Of a DNA stretch of 11,876 nt, positions 6,771-11,876 are shown piece by piece. This DNA comes from JAZNUH01 sp045592225 (GTDB taxonomy: Bacteria; Bacillota; Clostridia; UMGS1883; UMGS1540), in the NCBI GenBank assembly GCA_045592225.1, contig JAZNUH010000082.1:1-11876 (forward strand), given 5' to 3'. Each line of letters starts with the position of its first letter. The stretch's first letter is position 1. A model generated the notes under the pieces. The model was not told the origin of the DNA. It worked only from the letters and a program-made list of their open reading frames with translations, and did not search any database. Both the position numbers and the translations under genes were made by a program.

Positions 6771-8342
6771 TTATTTTCTTATCATTCCCGTTTTCTTAAG
6801 TCTGTATGCCAACCCCCTGCCCCTGGGCAGCATTTGTATATCCTCTTCCTTTACCAATCCGGTTGCAAACAGCATTGCAATATACACTATTGCCCCTGCA
6901 CCGATTATCATAAGGGTTGAAAGACTATTTTGGGGAAGTGCCTTATATAAATATGTTACCGCAAGTGCCATTACTGTTACCGCCACCAGAGGACGAACAA
7001 CAAAATCACTTGCCGAAAAACTTATTTTCAAAATTCTTTTGACCGATAAAAGGTTCAATATCATTATAAGCATATAGCTTGTCAGTGTTGCTATAGGTGC
7101 ACCCATAATGTTTATTTCAGGTTGTGCAACAAGTATATAGTTTATTAAAAGCTTAACCGCTGCGCCCAAAAGCATATTTCTCACAGGCACAACCGCGTTA
7201 CCCGTTGCCTGAAGAATTGAGCCTGCCACCATTGACACCGCAACAGGTATTACCGCAAATCCCAGCAGGGAAAGTGGTGCCGTTGCCGTCGCATTTTTAT
7301 ACACAAGCATCAGCACAGGCTTTGATAAAAGCGATAACCCAACCCCACAGGGAAGTGCAAAAATCAACGTAAGCCTGATTGCTGAAAGAACTGTCTGTTC
7401 TATCCGTGATTTACCCTCTGTGTATGCTCCTGCCACCGCAGGCACTGCACATATTCCCATAACACCTAAAAGTGATACAGGCATATTGAAAAGCGATACC
7501 GCAAATCCCGAATATGCGCCCCACGCATCAAGTGCTTCGTTATATGTAAGTCCCGCCCGGGCAAGTCTTTTCATAATTGTTGCCGTATCCGCCATATTTG
7601 CAAGGGATAAAACCGATGAACCGAGTGTCACAGGAAGCGCAAGGGATATAATGCGCTTTAGTATTTGCATTCTGCCGTCACATTCTCTTGTGGCGACCCG
7701 GTATTCTTTACCTCTTTTACACAGGTAGATTATTACCACCACCGCAAAACCGCAGATTTCACCAATACACACACCAAGCATTGCCCCTGCCGCAGCATAA
7801 CCGATGCCGTATTTTGAAAACATACCGGCAAACCAGATTCCTGCACAAAGCTTGCCCACAGCTTCAGCCACTTCGGAAATGGCTGTGGGCAGCATATTCT
7901 GTCTGCCCTGAAAGTAACCTCTCAATGCCGCTGTCAGCGACAAAAACACAATTGACGGTGCAACCGCTTTAAAGCCGTACACCGCATCGGGATTACCCAT
8001 TATATTGCCAATAGGCACGGCAAACCGCCACAACAGGAAGCTGCCTGCCAGACCTATTATAAGCATTAGCATAATACTTACATAAAGTATTCTCGAAGTC
8101 TCTGCCACCCTGCCCCGTGCATAGCTTTCCGAAACAGTTTTTGAAACTGCAACAGGCAAGCCCGCGGTTGCAAGCACAAAGACCCATGTATATACACTGT
8201 AAGCGGTGCTGAAAATACCCATACCGCTGTTGCCTAAAAGCCGGGCAAGGGGTATTTTGAAAACTGCACCTATTATTTTAACCGTAACATTTGCCAATGC
8301 AAGGACAAATGCACCCTTTACAAAGGAATTTTTATCTGTCAT
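6771..8342 (-). CDS. spoVB: SpoVB-like polysaccharide/lipid flippase (MOP superfamily), first copy
   Basis: Membrane protein of 523 residues with about 14 hydrophobic segments and the N-terminal pattern of the SpoVB/YabM family: a short basic head (MTDKNSFVKGAF) and then a first helix containing VKIIG and FKIPLARLLG. The family exports lipid-linked precursors across the membrane; SpoVB acts in spore cortex peptidoglycan synthesis, and relatives act in vegetative wall or polysaccharide export. Position directly upstream of mazG fits the Bacillus yabM-yabN pair, so a general flippase role is equally likely and the symbol is tentative. The start ATG is eight bases after GGAGG. It begins 48 bases downstream of recO with no terminator between, so read-through from the recO operon is likely. 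The C-terminal LPRGRGLAYRLKK resembles the end of its paralog at 3272-4900. Confidence 0.9.
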   Translation of the reverse strand: MTDKNSFVKGAFVLALANVTVKIIGAVFKIPLARLLGNSGMGIFSTAYSVYTWVFVLATAGLPVAVSKTVSESYARGRVAETSRILYVSIMLMLIIGLAGSFLLWRFAVPIGNIMGNPDAVYGFKAVAPSIVFLSLTAALRGYFQGRQNMLPTAISEVAEAVGKLCAGIWFAGMFSKYGIGYAAAGAMLGVCIGEICGFAVVVIIYLCKRGKEYRVATRECDGRMQILKRIISLALPVTLGSSVLSLANMADTATIMKRLARAGLTYNEALDAWGAYSGFAVSLFNMPVSLLGVMGICAVPAVAGAYTEGKSRIEQTVLSAIRLTLIFALPCGVGLSLLSKPVLMLVYKNATATAPLSLLGFAVIPVAVSMVAGSILQATGNAVVPVRNMLLGAAVKLLINYILVAQPEINIMGAPIATLTSYMLIMILNLLSVKRILKISFSASDFVVRPLVAVTVMALAVTYLYKALPQNSLSTLMIIGAGAIVYIAMLFATGLVKEEDIQMLPRGRGLAYRLKKTGMIRK

Positions 8343-8390
8343 AACAACATCCTCCCCTTTTATGTTATTAAAAGAGGTAGGATATTATAA

Positions 8391-9116
8391 CTAAACCATC
8401 TTCAGGTATTCAAGGGTTTTTATTTTTCTGCCAAGATGGAATTTAACATATTCTTCGGACACAGTTGCAAGCTCACCCAGATATTGACCTGCCTCTGTAT
8501 CAAATGCGTGCTTCAGACTGCCTGCAACATAATGCTCTGCCCTTTTGAGTGCTTCGGGCGAAATATGTAGTGAGCCTACGGGCGCACATGCGGAACATAC
8601 GGCACCGCCTGTTTCCGGGTCAAAACGCGTGCATTCTTCCTTTCCGCATTCAACACAGGATGAAAGCTGTGGCATAAGCCCTGCCTCGCTCATAAGACGG
8701 AGCTCAAACATACATTTAAGCTCGTCCACCGTTTTTTTATCCTTTTCAAGATAGTGCAGGCTGTTTAAGGTAAGCCGCAAAACCTCATCGGCGGGCATAC
8801 CCTCCTCGCACACACTTCCGGCAATATCAGCAAAATATATACCGCAGGCAAGCTTTTTTACATCATCTCTCAAATGATAAAAGCTTTCCTGCACGCTTCC
8901 TCCCGTCAGGGTATATGCATCACCCTTGCTGAGCAGAAGCATTTCGCTGTAACACAAAGTGGAGCACAGGGGCATAAGAGGATTTTTTACACTGCGTACC
9001 CCCTTTGCCCACACACTTATTTTACCTAAATCAGCGGTCAAAACCGTGAGCATTTTATTGTAGTCGCCCACCTGTGTTGCCCGTATTACCAGACCTGTCG
9101 TTTTTATCGGCTGCAC
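8391..9116 (-). CDS. recO: DNA repair protein RecO
   Basis: Recombination mediator that, with RecR, loads RecA onto SSB-coated single-stranded DNA in RecF-pathway repair; cytosolic. The 241 residues match the family. The N-terminal OB fold (about 1-80) shows TTGLVIRATQVGDYNKMLTVLT and the usual KGVRSVKNPLMP. The helical C-terminal part carries a four-cysteine zinc site: Cys154, Cys157, Cys174 and Cys177 (CVEC...CSAC). The start is GTG at 9116, placed nine bases after AAGGAG; this makes recO overlap yqzL by 62 bases in a different frame. Order era-yqzL-recO is conserved in Firmicutes, and translation is probably coupled to yqzL. Confidence 0.96.
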   Translation of the reverse strand: MQPIKTTGLVIRATQVGDYNKMLTVLTADLGKISVWAKGVRSVKNPLMPLCSTLCYSEMLLLSKGDAYTLTGGSVQESFYHLRDDVKKLACGIYFADIAGSVCEEGMPADEVLRLTLNSLHYLEKDKKTVDELKCMFELRLMSEAGLMPQLSSCVECGKEECTRFDPETGGAVCSACAPVGSLHISPEALKRAEHYVAGSLKHAFDTEAGQYLGELATVSEEYVKFHLGRKIKTLEYLKMV

Positions 9117-9207
9117 CTTTTACTTCTCCTTGACTGCTCTTATATATAAGATAGGCATTGGTATCGCCTGTATCGCAAAATAAATTCCACCATATTTCTT
9201 CCTTCAT
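9055..9207 (-). CDS. yqzL: YqzL-like small protein between era and recO
   Basis: A 50-codon gene. It reads MKEEIWWNLFCDTGDTNAYL and then IYKSSQGEVKGAADKNDRSG, ending GNTGGRLQ. The start pattern (acidic-basic head, W..LF..TG....YL.YK) is that of the YqzL family, whose genes sit between era and recO in Bacillus and many clostridia, the same place as here. Its function is unknown. The conserved core is roughly residues 1-25; the Gly/Asn/Asp-rich tail from about 31 is encoded in the 62 bases shared with recO and may be unconstrained. AAGGAG lies nine bases before the ATG, and the AGG part is paired in a 7-bp hairpin. It starts 64 bases after era. Confidence 0.85.
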   Translation of the reverse strand: MKEEIWWNLFCDTGDTNAYLIYKSSQGEVKGAADKNDRSGNTGNTGGRLQ

Positions 9208-9216
9208 AAAAGTCAT

Positions 9217-9245
9217 CTCCTTGTATCTTTATTGTGCCTACAAGG
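9217..9245 (-). promoter_or_regulatory. Hairpin overlapping the yqzL ribosome binding site
   Basis: On the minus strand the arms CCTTGTA (9239-9245) and TACAAGG (9219-9225) pair perfectly over seven bases with a 13-base loop. The second arm contains the first bases of the yqzL Shine-Dalgarno AGGAG (9217-9221). Folding would partly hide it. A 12-base palindrome, CTTTTATAAAAG, lies just upstream at 9251-9262. No U run follows either, so they are not terminators. Whether the fold matters in the cell is unknown. Confidence 0.4.
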
Positions 9246-9271
9246 ACAGGCTTTTATAAAAGGTAATTTCT

Positions 9272-10162
9272 TCAGTTTTGTTCAGAAAAACCAAAGTTTT
9301 TAAGCATAAAGTTGTTGTTTCTCCAGTCATCCTTTACCTTTACCCATGTCTGCAGGTAAATCTTTTTGCCGAAGAACTTTTCCATATCCTCTCTTGCATA
9401 GCTGCCTATTCTCTTGAGCATTGTGCCGTTTTTGCCTATAATTATGGCCTTGTGAGAGGATTTTTCACAGTATATGTTAACCTCAATTTTAATGATGTTG
9501 TCATCTTCCTTCATTGACGCAGTTTCCACCGCTGTACCGTGAGGGATTTCCTTATCAAGTAAGCGGAGCAGCTTTTCTCTTACAATTTCTGCCGCTATTT
9601 CGCGCTCTGTCTTGTCGGTAATCATATCGTCCGGATAGTACATAGGACCCTCGGGCAGATATTTTTTAATTTCCTCCATTACCTCGTCAACACCCTCACC
9701 CTGTCTTGCCGAAATAAGCAGCACCGACTCGAAGGTGTGCATTGATGTAAACTGTTCAATAAGGGGCAAAAGCGTTTCCTTTGCCACGGCATCTGTTTTG
9801 TTTATTACAAGCACAGTAGGAATTTTTTTATCTTTAAGCTCTTTTATAAGCAGTTCCTCGGGTGTGCCTATTTCACGGGTTGCGTCGGCAACCAGAAGCG
9901 CCGCATCAACCTCATCAATGGCACTTGTAACCATTTTATTCATATATTCGCCAAGGCGGTTTTTTGCTCTGTGAATACCGGGGGTATCCACAAACACAAC
10001 CTGATAGTCATCCTCTGTAAGAATGCCTAAAATTTTGTTTCGCGTTGTCTGGGGCTTGCTTGAGATTATAGCAATCTTTTCCCCTGTCAGTTTGTTTAAA
10101 AGTGTGGATTTTCCGGCATTGGGTCTGCCCACTATTGCAATAAATCCCGATAAAAAGCTCAT
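9272..10162 (-). CDS. era: GTPase Era
   Basis: Essential GTP-binding protein that binds the 3' end of 16S rRNA and assists 30S subunit maturation, partly at the membrane. The 296 residues match the family. The GTPase domain has G1 GRPNAGKS (12-19), G2 threonines in KPQTTRNKI (36-44), G3 DTPG (59-62), G4 NKTD (121-124) and G5 SAR (151-153). A linker with YYPDDMITDKTERE (175-188) leads to the C-terminal KH domain with IIGKNGTMLKRIG (241-253). The ATG overlaps the ybeY stop as ATGA, and AGGAG stands seven bases before it, so the two are translationally coupled. In Bacillus, dgkA and cdd lie between ybeY and era; here they are absent. Confidence 0.99.
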   Translation of the reverse strand: MSFLSGFIAIVGRPNAGKSTLLNKLTGEKIAIISSKPQTTRNKILGILTEDDYQVVFVDTPGIHRAKNRLGEYMNKMVTSAIDEVDAALLVADATREIGTPEELLIKELKDKKIPTVLVINKTDAVAKETLLPLIEQFTSMHTFESVLLISARQGEGVDEVMEEIKKYLPEGPMYYPDDMITDKTEREIAAEIVREKLLRLLDKEIPHGTAVETASMKEDDNIIKIEVNIYCEKSSHKAIIIGKNGTMLKRIGSYAREDMEKFFGKKIYLQTWVKVKDDWRNNNFMLKNFGFSEQN

Positions 10163-10623
10163 TTTGTTTCTCCTATCTCCGAAAGTATTTCTTCTTCATT
10201 TTTTCTCATTATCACGCGTTCCTCTTCAATCTCGTGGTCATAGCCCATAAGATGGAGCATTGAATGAACTGTTAAAAATGCCACTTCACGGCTGGGGGCA
10301 TGTCCGTATTCATCTGCCTGACGAAGGGCAGTTTCCAGAGAAATAACAATATCACCAAGCTGCTCGCCGCCGTCATCTATCATATTTCCTTCTTCGTCAA
10401 ACTCGAACATGGGAAAGGACAAAACATCGGTAGCTCTGTCCACACCGCGGTATTCCCTGTTAAGCTGGTGGATATGCTCATCATCTGTAATGAGCACAGA
10501 AATTTCATACTCCTCGTCATAGCCCTCGTGTAAAAGCGACTGCTTTACCGCTTTTTCTATAAGCTTTTCATATTCGGCAGTAAATTCGGCTTTGCTTTGT
10601 TCATTTGTTATAAGTAAATTCAT
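10159..10623 (-). CDS. ybeY: Endoribonuclease YbeY (rRNA maturation factor)
   Basis: Metal-dependent single-strand RNase needed for 16S rRNA 3'-end maturation and ribosome quality control. The 154 residues have the family's zinc site HSMLHLMGYDH with His120, His124 and His130, plus the conserved RATDVLSFP (63-71) and LGDIVIS (89-95). The ATG overlaps the stop of the upstream HD-protein gene as ATGA, with GAGGAG eight bases before it inside that gene. Era, next in line, also works on the 16S 3' end, so the operon joins two functionally linked ribosome factors. Confidence 0.98.
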   Translation of the reverse strand: MNLLITNEQSKAEFTAEYEKLIEKAVKQSLLHEGYDEEYEISVLITDDEHIHQLNREYRGVDRATDVLSFPMFEFDEEGNMIDDGGEQLGDIVISLETALRQADEYGHAPSREVAFLTVHSMLHLMGYDHEIEEERVIMRKNEEEILSEIGETK

Positions 10624-11876
10624 TTATTGTTCTCCTCGTCCTCTGTCGGTGGATATTTAACTCTGCTGTGAAAATATCCGCCCAGCACCTTTATAAAGGC
10701 TTCGTTTATTTTGTCAAGCTCTCCGAATGTAAGCTCGCTTTGTACGAGCTGTCCGTCAGAAAGCTTACCGTTTATAATATTTTTAACCATTTCAGTAACT
10801 GCCTCTTCGTTTTTCTCATCCATAGAACGAACTGACGCCTCAACCGAATCAGCAAGCATTACAACTGCTTCTTCCTTTGTTTTGGGGCGCGGACCTCTGT
10901 ACTTGAACTTGTCCGCATCCGGCTCTGCTCCCGAAGCATTTTTCTCTTTGATATAAAAATATTTCATAATACTGTTTCCGTGATGTGCTGCTATTATTGC
11001 ACGCACATCCTTTGGCAGTTTTGCGTGTGCCGCCATTTCCACGCCATCTCTGGGATGAGAGGTTATAATAGAGGCACTGCGTTCGGGTGTAAGCATATCG
11101 TGGGGATTTTCCCCATACTGATTTTCGGTAAAAAATTCAGGTCTTTTCAGCTTGCCTATATCGTGGTAGTAAGCACCCACACGCGCAAGCAGAGAATTTC
11201 CACCAATACTTTCACAAGCCGCCTCTGCAAGATTACCCACCATAAGACTGTGGTGATATGTTCCCGGTGCCTCTAACAGCAGCTTTTTAAGAAGGGGATT
11301 GTTGGGGTTTGAAAGCTCGAGCAGCTTAAAGGGTGTTGTAATATGGAATATTGATTCCATAAAGGGCAAAGTGCCTATGATTATAACAGATGTCATAAGT
11401 CCCGACGCAATACCGTACACACCGCGTATAAGTGCATCTGCAACCGCAATACCCTCTACAAAGCCCAGCGCTGTAAACAGTAAAAATTCCGCTCCGCACA
11501 AAATAAGTGCTGCTATTACAAGATTTCCTCTTGTTCCCGCTCTGCTGAATATAAATACAGACAGACTGCCCGAAATAAGCATTGTCGCAAAATAAACCTC
11601 GTTTCCGCTGAAAACAAGCGACGAGAGTAACACAATAACCACATTGGCAGCAAGAGCAAGCTCGGTATCCACAAGCACCGATATAAGTGCACCTGCCACA
11701 ATAATGGGAATTATGTATATATTTATACTGTCATACTTACCAAGCAGTGTCATAAGCATGGTAACAGCAATAATAATAGATACCGCCATAACCGATTCCT
11801 GCGACAAGCTCTTATGTGTGCCTATGCGGAAAGCCATAAACACAAGACAGGCAATAAGCAATACAATTATTCCTGC
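10620..11876 (-). CDS. pgpH: 7TM-HD family c-di-AMP phosphodiesterase PgpH/YqfF, C-terminal part
   Basis: Partial gene: the frame stays open to the right window edge, so the N-terminus (normally with an extracellular 7TMR-HDED domain, whole protein about 700 residues) lies outside. The visible 418 residues begin with about seven hydrophobic segments (first about 170 residues), followed by a cytosolic HD phosphohydrolase domain. Numbered from the codon at 11861, metal ligands are His204 (in the YHHSLMVGN motif), His233-Asp234 (YYHDIGK), His269, His293-His294 and Asp338 (ADS). Characterised members cut the second messenger c-di-AMP to pApA; that activity is inferred here. The protein ends with a charged EDEENNK tail. 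Its stop overlaps the ybeY start by four bases, as in other Firmicutes. Confidence 0.95.
   Translation of the reverse strand, partial: AGIIVLLIACLVFMAFRIGTHKSLSQESVMAVSIIIAVTMLMTLLGKYDSINIYIIPIIVAGALISVLVDTELALAANVVIVLLSSLVFSGNEVYFATMLISGSLSVFIFSRAGTRGNLVIAALILCGAEFLLFTALGFVEGIAVADALIRGVYGIASGLMTSVIIIGTLPFMESIFHITTPFKLLELSNPNNPLLKKLLLEAPGTYHHSLMVGNLAEAACESIGGNSLLARVGAYYHDIGKLKRPEFFTENQYGENPHDMLTPERSASIITSHPRDGVEMAAHAKLPKDVRAIIAAHHGNSIMKYFYIKEKNASGAEPDADKFKYRGPRPKTKEEAVVMLADSVEASVRSMDEKNEEAVTEMVKNIINGKLSDGQLVQSELTFGELDKINEAFIKVLGGYFHSRVKYPPTEDEENNK

Noticed and set aside
6466..7077. Plus-strand open frame of 203 codons across the mazG/flippase junction
   Set aside because: It is antisense to two well-supported genes and has no family-like motif.

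Overview
The window reads as chromosomal DNA of a spore-forming-type Firmicute, most likely a gut Clostridia lineage close to Oscillospiraceae/Ruminococcaceae. The grounds are the block pgpH-ybeY-era-yqzL-recO (typical of Bacillota), SpoVB-type flippases next to mazG (as in the Bacillus yabM-yabN pair), a clostridial-type pyruvate phosphate dikinase, and strong AGGAGG-like ribosome binding sites. The exact genus cannot be read from the sequence. Every gene I can support lies on the minus strand, so transcription runs from the right edge to the left edge.

Right part (about 9055-11876): a housekeeping block for RNA, ribosome and DNA maintenance. It starts with the C-terminal part of a 7TM-HD c-di-AMP phosphodiesterase, cut by the window edge. 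Then come ybeY (rRNA processing endonuclease), era (ribosome-assembly GTPase), a 50-codon yqzL gene and recO (recombination mediator). The pgpH/ybeY and ybeY/era pairs overlap by ATGA. yqzL overlaps the start of recO by 62 bases in another frame.

Middle part (about 3061-8342): a 14-segment SpoVB/MurJ-like lipid flippase, mazG (NTP pyrophosphohydrolase), a cysteine-synthase-like PLP enzyme, a second and diverged SpoVB-like flippase, and a 58-residue lipoprotein. Gaps are about 10-50 bases and no terminator is visible, so this may be one transcript continuing from recO. Two paralogous flippases therefore flank mazG and the PLP enzyme.

Left part (1-2931): ppdK, a complete pyruvate phosphate dikinase with a 129-base leader and a very strong intrinsic terminator (15-bp stem, GAAA loop on the transcribed strand, U run). 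Beyond it, positions 1-152 hold the least ordinary element of the window. It is a modular array of five hairpins, with four exact copies of the 7-base spacer ATATCGA between them. A perfect 10-bp inverted repeat closes the array, and a good minus-strand promoter overlaps its right edge. This array, rather than the genes, is the best candidate for something not yet described. It is probably a dispersed repeat or a structured RNA, and the window cuts its left side.

Other points of interest are the uncertain start of the second flippase (an ideal Shine-Dalgarno in front of an in-frame ATT), a cysK-like gene whose ATG directly abuts its Shine-Dalgarno, and a hairpin that covers the yqzL ribosome binding site.
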